64,000 nucleotides of DNA from Chelonoidis abingdonii (taxonomy: Eukaryota; Chordata; Testudines; Testudinidae). Shown one piece after another: positions 44,101-50,233 of the stretch. Position 1 is the stretch's first letter; every line of letters begins with the position of its first letter. A program made the translations under genes and the position numbers. The stretch is taken from NCBI RefSeq assembly GCF_003597395.2, contig NC_133790.1, positions 19,485,522 to 19,549,521 on the forward strand. The letters run 5' to 3'. Under the pieces are notes generated by a model. That model searched no databases and was not told the origin of the DNA. It worked only from the letters and a program-made list of their open reading frames with translations.

Positions 44101-46446
44101 GGTAAAAGCGCATCACAGCTCTCAGGGCCGGCTTTAGGAAGTGCGGAGCCCAATTCGAACAGTTTCGACGGGGCCTCGGCAGGGATGACTTAAAAAAACA
44201 AACAAACACACACATGTAAAACAACCTGTGGGGTTTGTACTCACCGGGCGGTGCTCCGAGTCTTCAGTAGCACTTCAGCGGTGGGTCCTTCACTCGCTCC
44301 AGGTCTTCAGCGGCACTGAAGGACCCATCACCGAAGTGCCACCGAAGACCCGAAGTGCCACCAGGTGAGTAAAAGTTAAAAAGGCGCCTCTAGTCAGGGA
44401 AGGGATTCTCACTGGGCGCGGGGCCCTCTTAGGCGCGGGGCCCAATTCGGTGGAATTGGTGGAATAGGCCTAAAGCCGGCCCTGACAGCTCTGTTGTAAC
44501 TACTGCTCTGGTGAATCCAGCAGAGGGTCTTCAGTATGCAGAGGTCCTTCCCAATCCCAGCTCGTGGGCAGCAGTTCAGGGATCAGAGATCCTGCTCGGG
44601 TTGTCTCCTCTTACCATCCCTGTCCACTGAAATGCCACACAGGACCATCTGCTGCAGGTGCTGGACTTGAAACCCGTTCCAGGTGGGCATAGCAATTTCA
44701 AGTACATGTGTTCCCAAGGGAAATGGCATCCAAGCAACACGGGCTTTGCAGTTCTGACCTGGTGCATCTCCTCCTGGGGACAGTACTCTGCACCATTCTG
44801 TGTCAGAGCTGGGCAACCCATGGGGAGTCAACCCTCTCACCCCCCCGCCCCCATGAACTCTCTCATTATCTTGAAAATAAAAGCATGGAGTTCCTGCTGC
44901 TGTGATTAGTAGTGTAATATTATTCATTCCTCAGTGAGTATTGGGCAGTTGCCAGTGTACCAAATTGTCAGTGTGCGTGTTGTGTCCACAGAAGATGGCA
45001 GCCTGTTACAGCTCTCTGTTGTTTAACTCATGCTTCGAGCTCTGGAGGTCACCTGTCATTTTCACTGTTTTGTGCCGGAAAGTGAATACAGTTGTTTTTT
45101 CTCCTTGATTGGGTGACTGCAGCAATATCATGTGACTTATGTAGCCACTTTTCCTTTTATTTCTTTAGATTGAAACAATAATAAATCACTTGCACAAGAA
45201 GCTCTAGGGCCCTGACAACTAGCTAGTTTTCTAGCAACTTAATCATGAGCACTAGGCAACATTAAAAATCATATCTGGATAGCGTACATTGCCTGCCAAC
45301 GGCAATCAGCAACCAGGAACGGGAACAAATTAACTAAGCCAGACAGTAAATCAAAGCAACAGAAAAGCTGCTCTCCACCCCCAGACTCTCCAGAAACATC
45401 TTTGCAACCTCCCCACCAAAACCCTGCTGAATAAATTGGGGATCAGGCAATTCCTAAAAGTGTGCTACAGTCAGCAGTGCTCCATGTGCGTTGCCCTGCT
45501 GTGCTGGCATGTTCCGTCTTAGGACCGCTGGGCAAAGGCTGTATGGGCAGCGGTGCCCCAAGATAACATGCTGGTTCCTTTTCCTGATTCCAAAAGGAAC
45601 AGACAGACTGGTGGAACGTCCTCCTCTCCTGGCTCAGTGGCTGCTCTGCAAACCCAGCTTCCTTGACGCAAGTGCAGCCTGGCCAGCCATGTGCATTCCA
45701 AAACTACCCGTTGGGCCTCAAAAATCATGAGATTATTATTTTTGGAAAATCTCATGATTTTTAAGCCAATCTGGGGTTCATTGCATTGGCCTGCTGGTTT
45801 CTAAGCTGCTGGGTGCACTCGAGTCCTGCTTTCAAGTGTTTCTCCACAGCTATGAGAACTAGATACAATTTTTTTTTTTTAAATTGAAACAGAGATTCTC
45901 GTGGGATCACTTGACTCCAGGAGCTGAGTCTTTAAGAAAAATGCCTAGTATCAGGAGCCTTGTCGAAGAGTGAGCAACCCTGAGTCGCAGGGAAGCACGG
46001 GGATGGATTTTGATGTCTGTCTAGGCCCCAGTTTAGCAAAGCAGTTAAGCACGTACTTAACCTGAAGCATGTGTTTAAGTCCATCCCTGTTCAAGAAAGT
46101 ACTTAAACGTGTATTTAAAGATGAGCATGTGCTTAAAATCTTTGCTGAATCAGGGGCCTGCAAAGTATTTTGCCTGAACATAATGAAATGGCTTGAAATC
46201 TCTCTCTGTCTCTCATATCTGCAGCTGAACGCATTTGTCAACACAGTTCACTTCCCGGCCAATGGCACTGGAACCTCTCTAGTGAAAATGACCAACAACT
46301 TTCGACTGCCACAGCCTCTCAAGAACCGAAAAGTCTATGCGTCCAGAGATGCCACGATCAGCCGCAGTGCCATGCCCAGTGTCAGCCTCCCGCTCCTTCC
46401 TCTGCTCTTGGTTTTCCAGATTGTCCACTTCTCAGGTCCCTCCTAA
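10513..46446 (+). CDS. CA15: Carbonic anhydrase 15 (CA15-like), GPI-anchored; 8 exons joined, 325 aa
   Basis: Exons 10513-10573, 25218-25253, 29455-29625, 30131-30291, 32017-32109, 43179-43245, 43935-44101 and 46225-46446 total 978 nt and read through without a stop. The product hydrates CO2 to bicarbonate at the outer cell surface. Seen: a hydrophobic leader (residues 1-20); zinc ligands His120 and His122 (FHFHW) and His145 (LHLVH); proton-shuttle-type His88 in NNGHT; GSEH with the gatekeeping Glu132; SLTTP at 227-231; Trp239. Cys24/Cys32 and Cys44/Cys233 match the two disulfides of CA4/CA15. Sequons lie at Asn104, Asn192 and Asn265. The tail (about 305-321) is hydrophobic, as expected for GPI attachment. 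The block [12 protein letters not shown] and the QSPINID...VQRD pattern point to CA15 rather than CA4. Odd: an additional Cys207, and most of the 36-kb gene is transposon-rich intron. The family call is strong; the orthologous symbol is slightly less certain because CA4-like paralogues exist in non-mammals. Confidence 0.93.
11556..11656. repeat. Short inverted-repeat element
   Basis: AGAGCTGGCTGGAAAA at the left and TTTTCCATTTGCTGCCCAGCTCT-type sequence at the right are roughly complementary around an AT-rich centre. A related left end occurs at about 30504-30520. Confidence 0.45.
12466..12895 (+). mobile_element. Non-autonomous hAT-type element, diverged copy
   Basis: It starts CAGGGGTGCATCTGGCCC and ends GGGCCACAAAGTTTG plus a short degenerate terminus. 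Its interior aligns by eye with the element at 8317-8832. Confidence 0.6.
13046..13785 (+). mobile_element. Inverted-repeat DNA transposon rich in CAGCGCTG
   Basis: The left end, GGTATGGCTACACTTGGAAA, and the right end, CAAGTGTAGCCAAGCCC, are near-complementary terminal inverted repeats. The palindromic octamer CAGCGCTG occurs about ten times, clustered near both ends (for example 13121, 13574, 13619, 13684, 13747). Open frames crossing it share no known domain. The superfamily is not resolved. Confidence 0.65.
14676..14734. repeat. Small hairpin-type repeat
   Basis: GATCCAAAGCCAAAGTCAATGG on the left faces CAGTGGGTTTTGGATC on the right, an imperfect inverted repeat around a short loop. Such elements recur in this window. 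Confidence 0.5.
14745..14761. repeat. (TG)n microsatellite
   Basis: A short uninterrupted TG dinucleotide run. Confidence 0.9.
14967..16016 (+). pseudogene. Relic of a non-LTR retrotransposon reverse transcriptase (3' part)
   Basis: Broken frames encode recognisable LINE ORF2 pieces in order: FAGDI at 15217-15231 (the FADDI catalytic box with Asp to Gly), [10 protein letters not shown] at about 15290-15320, [12 protein letters not shown] at about 15538-15573, [13 protein letters not shown] at about 15620-15655, and GWFGHMV at about 15795-15815. The last open part (15807-16016) ends at a stop. The block order fits RTE/I-like LINEs; the exact clade is uncertain. Stops and frameshifts show it is dead. 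Confidence 0.7.
16346..16445 (+). repeat. Ancient interspersed repeat
   Basis: TATTATTTATATTATCGTAG to GCCCCAAAGAGCTCACAACC matches an old amniote repeat that is also seen at 29726-29865 and as a short piece at 21129-21160. Confidence 0.5.
18017..18270 (+). repeat. Possible hAT-like short element
   Basis: CAGGGTCGTCCCTAGGGGGC begins a GC-rich block that ends near CTGGGCCCTGCTCC. The start resembles other hAT termini here, but no clear duplication is visible. Confidence 0.35.
19005..19258 (-). repeat. MIR-like SINE remnant
   Basis: It contains CAAACTGAGGCACACAG and a following ATGAGAGTAGAACGCAGGAATCC-type stretch, matching the complement of MIR-like core SINEs. Confidence 0.55.
19824..19848. 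repeat. (TG)n microsatellite
   Basis: About twelve uninterrupted TG units. Confidence 0.95.
20028..20690 (+). mobile_element. Solo LTR of an endogenous retrovirus
   Basis: The 663-bp unit begins TGTGATGAAC and ends CCGTGACA, with AATAAA at 20410-20415. It is flanked by perfect 5-bp duplications GGGAC (20023-20027 and 20691-20695). No internal retroviral region remains, as after LTR-LTR recombination. Confidence 0.85.
21265..21375 (+). repeat. MIR-like SINE fragment
   Basis: CATCTCTGCCACTGACTTGC followed by TGACCTTGAGCAAGTCC is the conserved MIR core. Confidence 0.55.
21480..23010 (+). repeat. Old, heavily decayed LINE (CR1/L3-like)
   Basis: The A-rich upper strand carries degenerate stretches such as AAGCAGGATGGATTCAAGAAC (about 22633-22655) that resemble the sense strand of CR1-class ORF2. 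The frame is destroyed. Assignment is by eye and tentative. Confidence 0.4.
23141..23168. repeat. (TG)n microsatellite
   Basis: About fourteen uninterrupted TG units. Confidence 0.95.
24119..24320 (+). mobile_element. Non-autonomous hAT element with perfect 8-bp duplication
   Basis: It begins CAGGGCCGGCTCCAGC and ends GCCTGGAGCTGGCCTTG. It is flanked by GTTGGCAG at 24111-24118 and again at 24321-24328. It is related to the elements at 44123 and 62354. Confidence 0.85.
25218..25253 (+). CDS. CA15: CA15 exon 2: 36-nt micro-exon
   Basis: A pyrimidine-rich tract ending in TTGCAG precedes it and GTGAGT follows. It encodes [12 protein letters not shown] plus the first base of a Gly codon. The two cysteines form the short N-terminal disulfide in CA4/CA15 proteins. 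The exon is only 36 nt long and sits behind a 14.6-kb intron; phase 1 at both ends fits exons 1 and 3 exactly. Confidence 0.9.
26704..26985. mobile_element. MITE with about 52-bp terminal inverted repeats
   Basis: The left arm (26704-26755, starting GGTCACGCTTGATATTAAA) and the right arm (26934-26985, ending AATATAAAGTGTAACC) are complementary with few mismatches. Both carry TTATAAA-type steps. AAAATG occurs beside each end and may be a target duplication with a 2-bp offset. The superfamily is unresolved. Confidence 0.7.
27177..27805 (-). repeat. CR1-class LINE 3' fragment
   Basis: The complement of a CR1 3' region: GCTGGGTCAGACCAATGGTC at the start and a minus-strand remnant (27383-27604) resembling the C-terminus of CR1 ORF2 ([12 protein letters not shown]). 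It is interrupted by the copy at 27597-27727 and resumes at about 27728. Confidence 0.8.
27597..27727 (-). repeat. CR1 3' end nested in another CR1
   Basis: ATAGAATCATAGAATATCAGG is the complement of the ATTCTATGA repeats that end CR1. The flanks to either side read as one older CR1, so this is the younger insertion. Confidence 0.75.
27870..28085 (+). repeat. MIR-like SINE
   Basis: GGGCAAGTCATTTAATGG and CATCTGTAAAATGAGCCTAA are the MIR core and 3' side in sense orientation. Confidence 0.65.
29052..29061 (+). promoter_or_regulatory. Perfect MEF2-type motif in intron 2
   Basis: CTAAATATAG fits the MEF2 consensus CTA(A/T)4TAG, 0.4 kb before exon 3. A single ten-base match can occur by chance. 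Confidence 0.2.
29455..29625 (+). CDS. CA15: CA15 exon 3: start of the catalytic domain
   Basis: The acceptor is CTCTCTCCAG and the donor GTGGGT. It encodes residues 33-89 including PRYWK, GCGG (Cys44), QSPINI and NNGHT. His88 is the counterpart of the proton shuttle His64 of carbonic anhydrase II. Phase 1 at both ends. Confidence 0.93.
29626..30130 (+). other. CA15: CA15 intron 3
   Basis: GTGGGT to GACAG. It contains an ancient interspersed repeat at about 29726-29865 and nothing else recognisable. Confidence 0.85.
29726..29865 (+). repeat. Ancient interspersed repeat
   Basis: GGTAGCACCTGGGAGCCC and ACAAACACAGAACATGATTCC match the same old repeat as 16346-16445. Confidence 0.5.
30131..30291 (+). 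CDS. CA15: CA15 exon 4: first two zinc ligands
   Basis: The acceptor is GTTGACAG and the donor GTAAGT. It encodes residues 90-143, with the sequon N-I-T at 104, the zinc-binding pair in FHFHWG (His120, His122) and GSEH with Glu132. It ends in phase 0 at MetGlu, exactly where the next exon supplies the third zinc histidine. Confidence 0.95.
30669..30891. repeat. Inverted repeat, 31-32 bp arms
   Basis: The left arm 30669-30700 (CCTCATGGGAGTTGTAGTTC...) is the complement of the right arm 30861-30891 with one gap, around a 160-bp loop. It is probably a short DNA transposon. Confidence 0.7.
31168..31536 (+). mobile_element. Non-autonomous hAT element, right end missing
   Basis: It begins CAGGGGTGGACAACCTGAGC and follows a family I recognise as far as AAGGAGCTGCATATTAA, then stops short of the expected right terminus. 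Confidence 0.65.
32017..32109 (+). CDS. CA15: CA15 exon 5: third zinc ligand
   Basis: The acceptor is TTTCTCTCTAG and the donor GTAGGT. It encodes 31 residues beginning [10 protein letters not shown]; His145 is the third zinc ligand. GLAVLGFL forms part of the substrate-pocket wall in the family (Val143/Leu region of CA II). Both ends are phase 0. Confidence 0.95.
33296..33922 (+). repeat. 5' LTR of the Gmr1-like element
   Basis: TGTGATACAGCATGG to TTTGCCACA, 627 bp. A TATA box (GGGATATAAACCC) lies at about 33466-33477 after three short repeats of TTAGAGCACC...GACTCCAG. It differs from the 3' LTR mostly by one-base length changes. Confidence 0.9.
33925..33942 (+). other. Primer-binding site, tRNA-Leu type
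   Basis: TGGTGTCAGGAGTGGGAT starts two bases after the LTR. It is the complement of the 3' end (including CCA) of vertebrate tRNA-Leu(CAG)-type molecules, whose acceptor side ends in CCTGACA. Confidence 0.8.
33994..34960 (+). pseudogene. Gmr1-like gag remnant with zinc knuckle
   Basis: An ATG at 33994 opens a Gln/Ala-rich N-terminus that stops at about 34144. The capsid-like part (34200-34520) includes [18 protein letters not shown] and, in another frame, [20 protein letters not shown], the region related to vertebrate SCAN domains. An intact CCHC knuckle lies at 34916-34957 (C-x2-C-x4-H-x4-C). Frameshifts separate the parts. Confidence 0.8.
35050..35330 (+). pseudogene. Retroelement aspartic protease remnant
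   Basis: ALIDSG at about 35089-35109 is the catalytic Asp-Ser-Gly turn; the frame shifts directly after it. A later [12 protein letters not shown] stretch is recognisable around 35290-35315. Confidence 0.6.
35860..36830 (+). pseudogene. Retroelement integrase remnant, upstream of reverse transcriptase
   Basis: An HHCC-type zinc-binding region spans about 35905-36035 (AHSH... and CASCPEC). The core is broken around 36060-36230. The end of the core, [17 protein letters not shown] at about 36367-36417, retains the catalytic Glu of the D,D,E triad. The open stretch continues to 36825. Confidence 0.8.
36990..37740 (+). pseudogene. Retroelement reverse transcriptase remnant
   Basis: An open block at 37175-37420 includes [29 protein letters not shown] and TTLDLTKGY, with the first catalytic Asp. 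The YLDD box follows in another frame at about 37568-37579. Frameshifts lie between them. Confidence 0.85.
37741..38390 (+). pseudogene. Retroelement connection and RNase H remnant
   Basis: [18 protein letters not shown] (about 37807-37860) is the thumb region. [13 protein letters not shown] (about 38017-38055), [11 protein letters not shown] and [14 protein letters not shown] (about 38221-38262) are RNase H blocks. Reading frames alternate. Confidence 0.85.
38413..38428 (+). other. Polypurine tract
   Basis: GTGGGAGGGGGGGGGA immediately precedes the 3' LTR, the standard site for plus-strand priming. Confidence 0.75.
38431..39045 (+). repeat. 3' LTR of the Gmr1-like element
   Basis: TGTGATACAGCATGG to TTTGCCACA, 615 bp, with TATA box GATATATAAACCC at about 38583-38595. 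It pairs with 33296-33922. Confidence 0.9.
39937..40180 (-). repeat. MIR-like SINE remnant
   Basis: GGCAAGGAAACCCAGGCCC, TTTGCCCAAGGTCACC and ATAGAACCCACGG match the complement of a MIR-type core SINE. Confidence 0.6.
40497..42590 (-). repeat. CR1-class LINE, minus strand, heavily disrupted
   Basis: The 3' end of the element (CATAGACTCATAGACTCATAGG) is at 40497-40520. A second copy of the same 3' block starts near 40770, indicating nesting or duplication. A minus-strand ORF2 remnant at about 42200-42340 includes [20 protein letters not shown], a CR1 reverse-transcriptase signature. Many one-base gains and losses relative to the usual CR1 text. Confidence 0.75.
43179..43245 (+). CDS. CA15: CA15 exon 6
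   Basis: The acceptor is TTTGACAG and the donor GTGAGT. It encodes residues 175-196 plus one base, including [12 protein letters not shown], which resembles the matching stretch of mammalian CA15 and contains the sequon at Asn192. It follows an 11-kb intron that holds an LTR retrotransposon. Confidence 0.93.
43246..43934 (+). other. CA15: CA15 intron 6
   Basis: GTGAGT to TCTGAAG. I see nothing recognisable in it apart from the CT-rich tract before exon 7. Confidence 0.8.
43935..44101 (+). CDS. CA15: CA15 exon 7: SLTTP active-site segment
   Basis: The acceptor follows a CT-rich tract and ends in GAAG. It encodes residues 197-252, including [14 protein letters not shown] and VVVWTLF; the Thr pair and Trp239 are conserved active-site positions, and Cys233 would pair with Cys44. 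Cys207 in STFCLNN has no obvious partner. The donor GTAAAA is weaker than the others, and a hAT element begins 21 bp downstream. Confidence 0.93.
44123..44484 (+). mobile_element. Non-autonomous hAT element with perfect 8-bp duplication
   Basis: It begins CAGGGCCGGCTTTAGG and ends CCTAAAGCCGGCCCTG, exact complements over 16 bases. ACAGCTCT flanks it at 44115-44122 and 44485-44492. It sits 21 bp after the exon 7 donor. Confidence 0.92.
45719..45763. repeat. Small hairpin
   Basis: TCAAAAATCATGAGATT faces AATCTCATGATTTTTA around a short loop; a recurring palindromic repeat type. Confidence 0.6.
46019..46162. repeat. Palindromic dispersed repeat (TTAAGCA family), copy 1
   Basis: The ends CCCCAGTTTAGCAAAGCAG and CTTTGCTGAATCAGGGGCC are inverted; the interior repeats variants of ACTTAA and TTAAGCA. 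Related copies lie at 47883-48002 and 55022-55152. Confidence 0.6.
46225..46446 (+). CDS. CA15: CA15 exon 8: C-terminus and GPI signal
   Basis: The acceptor is CATATCTGCAG; the stop is TAA at 46444-46446. It encodes residues 253-325, containing the N-G-T sequon at 265, NNFRLPQPL (the conserved end of the carbonic anhydrase fold) and then a small-residue region (about 291-302) followed by a Leu-rich tail without a basic cytoplasmic end. That arrangement is a GPI-attachment signal. The frame stays open upstream into the intron, but the splice site and family alignment set the exon start. Confidence 0.93.
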   Translation: MNAFVNTVHFPANGTGTSLVKMTNNFRLPQPLKNRKVYASRDATISRSAMPSVSLPLLPLLLVFQIVHFSGPS

Positions 46447-46589
46447 AGGCCCCTCCCCTGACTCCCTCCCTTCTTTTTCATGAATGATTCGTGACTATTT
46501 TATGATGTCTTCATATCCGTGATTCCACACTGTGATCATTTTCTAGCCACAGGACTGAATGCGATGAATGAAATGAAAGCAGATTGGCA

Positions 46590-47860
46590 GGGGGTACTGG
46601 GCCAGATCAAAGGTCCATCTAGCCCAGTATCCTGTCTTCTGACAGTGGCCAATGCCAGATGTCTCAGAGGGAATGAACAGAACATGGCAATTCTCCAGTG
46701 ACCCATCCCCGGTCGTCCTGTCCCAGGCTCTGGCACTCAGAGCCTTAGGGACACTCAAAGCAGCGGGGTTGCATCCCTGACCATCTTGACTTATAACCAT
46801 TGATTGACCTATTCTCTGTGAATGTCTCTAATTCTTTTTTGAGCCCAGTGCTCCTTTTGGCCTTCACAATATCCCCTGTCAACGAATTTCACAGGTTGAC
46901 TCTGCGTTGTGTGAAGAAATACTTCTTAATGTTTGTTTTAAACTGGCTGCCTATTAATTTGATTGGGTGACCCCTAGTTCTTGTGTTGTGAAGGGGTAAA
47001 TAACAATTTCTTCTTCACTTTCTCCACACCAAGTCATAATTTTATAGCCTCTCTCATATCCCCCCTTTGTTGTCTCTTTTCTAAGCTGAACAGTCTGTCT
47101 TTTTATACCTCCTCATATGGAAGCTGTTCCATACCCCTGATGATTTTTCCATACCCCTGATTGTTATCTGTACCTTTTCCAATTCTAAGAAATCATTTTT
47201 GAGGTGAGGTGATCAGATCTGCATGCAGTTTTCCAGGTGTGGACATGCCATGGATTTATAAAGTGGCATTATGATATTTTCTGTGTTATTATCTATCCCT
47301 TTCCTAATGATTCCTAACATTGTCAGCTTTTTTTGACTGCCACTGTACACTGAGCAGATACATTCAGAGAACTATCCACAATGACTCCAAGAGCTCCTTC
47401 TTGAGGGGTAACAGCTAATTTACACCCCATTGTTTTGTCTGTATAGTTGGGATTATGTTTTCCAATGTTCATTACTTTGCATTTCTCAACACTGAACATC
47501 ATCTGCCATTTTGTTGCCCAGTTACTGGGTTTTGTGAGATCCCTTTTACAACTCATTACAGTCTGCTATGGGCTTAACTGTCTTGAATATTTTTGTATTG
47601 TCTGCAAATTTTGCCACATCACTGTTTACCTCTTTTTCCAGATCATTTATGAATATGTTGAACAGCACATGTCCCAGCACAGATTCTTGGGGGGACCCTG
47701 CTCTTTACCTTTCTCCACTGTGAAAACTGATGGTTTATTCCTACCCTTTGTTTCCTATCTTTTAACCAGTTCCTGATCCATAAGAGGACCTTCTGTCTTA
47801 TCCCATGACTGGCTACTTTGCTTAGGAGCCAATGGTGAGGGATCAAAGGAAAAGGAATGT
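46590..47860 (-). repeat. CR1-class LINE fragment, minus strand
   Basis: It starts within the CR1 3' region (GGGCCAGATCAAAGGTCC). Minus-strand remnants include CKVMNIGKHNP and GVIVDSSLNVS (about 47380-47510) and VLLWIRNWLKDRKQRV (about 47740-47800), all CR1 ORF2 signatures. It begins only about 145 bp after the CA15 stop. Confidence 0.85.
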
Positions 47861-49966
47861 CCGTTGCTAGTTTAAAAAATCAATAACTAAGATCTTGATT
47901 CTGCCAAGACTTTCATGTAACTTTAAGCACATGAGAACTCCCGTTGAGCTCTCCCATTCCTCACCTGCTTAAAGTTAAGCACTGGTGTTGCAGGACTGGA
48001 CCCTCACATCCAGTAAGGGCATATTTACAAATGTGACCCCTTTGGTTTTGCCAGCTGCGCTATGCTGGAGTGACTGATGATGTGACACACACACAGGGCT
48101 TTCTGTTGAATGAGAAGAAATTTTTAAATGATGTCAGAATGCAATTGTAATAAATCTAGAGTTCTTACATCTCTGGTCGGAATCACCTGGCTTTTCGTTT
48201 GTTTCCATTTGATACTTTGTGCGTCTCCAGGGCATCTTGCACAGGGGGAGTTGCCCCATTTGGCTCTAGTGGATAGTCAGTGTTTGAGGTCTTGCAGGGG
48301 ATGTTTCTGTTAGGAGGCAAAATTAATTATATGAGTCAGGTTTATTCTTGGGCGTGATCTTCTTCAGTGACAAAAAATGTGCACAAAGTCTTTCCCCCTG
48401 AGCACGATAGAAACAAACAGCAGCAGAAATTCTTAGTCAGAAATCCCCAGGTCTGCTCTTCCCCTCCCCACAATGACCTCTGCGCTCAAGAAGTCCTGTC
48501 TCTGCCCAGGGTCAGGCTCAGAATTGCTTCACCAGGCTTCCTGCCTCTACCATACACAGGCAGCAAAACCAGCATTCTATTCTCTGGGTTTGCAACCAGG
48601 GAAACCCCTCAGCCCACATGGTTTAGCTCCGTCCTGCCATGTGCCTTGAGCGGTCCCTCCATTTTTTGTAGGTGTCTCTTCTACATAAACAGGCTTAATT
48701 GCCCCCCTCCTTTGAGTCTGTAAGAGTGCATGGCACATCCATTAACTTTACGTGGGCCTGGGATAATCTTTAGATCAAAGACTCGCCCTTTAGCACCTTT
48801 CAACCTAACAGGGGCTTGTGCCCCCCTCCCCCCTTACTTTGATGAATAAAAAAAGCCTGGGAGATTTTTATCAAAATGTTTTTTATTTTGCTTTTCCCCC
48901 ATGAAAATTCAGGTTCCCTTCCTGGAAGACTTGGTGGCCTTATCTAGGCCCCTGGTACCTAGAGCACTAGGAATTTGTCATCCCCCAGCCTTGCCATAAA
49001 TAGGGCTGGATTTTTTAGCCTTCTTTTCAAAGCACAGGCCAGAGGGTTAGATGGTGTCTGAGTATTCTCTCATCGGAGACGTGGAACTGCAAAGCAGCTG
49101 AGTTCAGGTGTAGACGCATGCGTCAAGGAGGAAGCATGGGGGACACCATCCATGGATGGTTTGTAGCTTCTGAACACTCCTGCAGGGTGTTCCCCATGGG
49201 CTGTGTTCCCTGCAGGTGGAGGCATGACACTTTCAGTAGAAGGGCCTGATTCCTCCTCTTGTTTACAACAAATCTATTGACTTAATTGGGGTCACTCCTG
49301 GTTCACACTGTGTCAGTGAGAGGGGAATCCAGCCTTTCAGTCTCCCATTAAGGCACCGCTGAGAGTATAACTCAAATTGTCCATACCAGCCTTTTTTTTA
49401 TTTCAGTCAAGAGCGATGTCTCCACATGGGGAATCCTCTGCTCTGGCAGGGGAACGCAGCTGGTCACCCTCTAGAGAAAACTGTTAAGGGTAAAATGACT
49501 GAAATGCAATGAAAATGTACCTGCCAAGATAGCTCTGGCTGCCAGATCTGCTCTTCTGGTCCCTGCTGCCCTTCATTGCTGAGGGACAGGGGCTGGGGGT
49601 GCTGTGGGGAAGGGAATTGGGATGTTCATCATTTATGTGCTGAAATTTCAGACTTTTGTCTTGTCCCTTCCTGAATTCCGGAAATAATAACCCAGATCAT
49701 CTTCTAAGAGAGGAAAGAATGGATGGGAATGAATTAATAGAAATTCGGTTTATTTTTTAATTTCCTGTCCTAACTAGCACTGTCAGGCGGTAGCAGCTGC
49801 TGCTTTCACCCCAGAGCTGGCTGCATTTTAGTGGTGAAGGAAATCTCGTATGTTAGATTTGCAAACATGTTTGGGGGATCCTTCAGAGTGACAGGTACAA
49901 TGGCTGGGATTTCCCTAGCAGCCTTAGGGAGCCCACTGACTTCCAATGGGATTTGGGCTATCCCAT
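47861..49966. other. Intergenic, no gene recognised
   Basis: It contains the second TTAAGCA-type palindromic copy (47883-48002) and a candidate AATAAA at 48149. The rest has no identifiable feature; GTTTATTC near 48340 might belong to a minus-strand LTR but this is unsupported. Confidence 0.4.
48149..48154 (+). terminator. Candidate polyadenylation signal AATAAA
   Basis: This is the first AATAAA I found on the + strand after the CA15 stop codon, 1.7 kb downstream and beyond a CR1 fragment. If used, the 3' UTR would include LINE sequence; a non-canonical signal closer to the stop is equally possible. Confidence 0.3.
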
Positions 49967-50140
49967 GGGAGGGATAGCTCAGTGCTTTGAACATTTTTCT
50001 TCCTAAACCCAGGGTTGTGAGCTCAATCCTTGAGGGGACCACTTCGGGATCTTGGGCAAAATCAGTACTTGGTCCTGCTAGTGAGGGCAGGGGGCTGGAC
50101 TCAATGACCCTTCGGGGTCCCTTCCAGTTCTAGGAGATAG
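49967..50140 (+). repeat. tRNA-derived SINE (turtle Cry-type)
   Basis: An A-box-like TAGCTCAGTGCTTTGA (49975-49990) and a B-box-like GGTTGTGAGCTCAATCC (about 50013-50029) are followed by the body CAGTACTTGGTCCTGCTAG and the tail CCCTTCCAGTTCTAGGAGAT, then ATT/GTT repeats. This matches the turtle Pol III SINE as I know it. It is not a functional tRNA gene. Confidence 0.8.
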
Positions 50141-50172
50141 GGTAGTTTCATTATTATTATTGTTGTTGTTAT

Positions 50173-50233
50173 AAGATTATCTGCATCCCCAGATCTCTCT
50201 AATAGATTATCTGCATCCCCAGATCTCTGTGCA
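50173..50233 (+). repeat. Tandem duplication, 30-bp unit
   Basis: AGATTATCTGCATCCCCAGA plus TCTCT occurs twice in a row. Confidence 0.85.

Larger units (their letters stand above)
44102..46224 (+). other. CA15: CA15 intron 7
   Basis: GTAAAA to CTGCAG. It holds a hAT insertion at its start, a small hairpin at 45719-45763 and a palindromic repeat at 46019-46162 just before exon 8. Confidence 0.85.

Noticed and set aside
44874..44880. AATAAA as an alternative CA15 poly(A) site
   Set aside because: It lies in intron 7, before exon 8; there is no sign of an alternative terminal exon.
46069..46446. An extended 125-codon version of exon 8
   Set aside because: The upstream part lies in a palindromic repeat; the splice acceptor at 46224 and carbonic anhydrase alignment fix the exon start.
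49967..50040. A possible tRNA gene
   Set aside because: A and B boxes are present but no cloverleaf is maintained and the sequence continues into a SINE body and tail.
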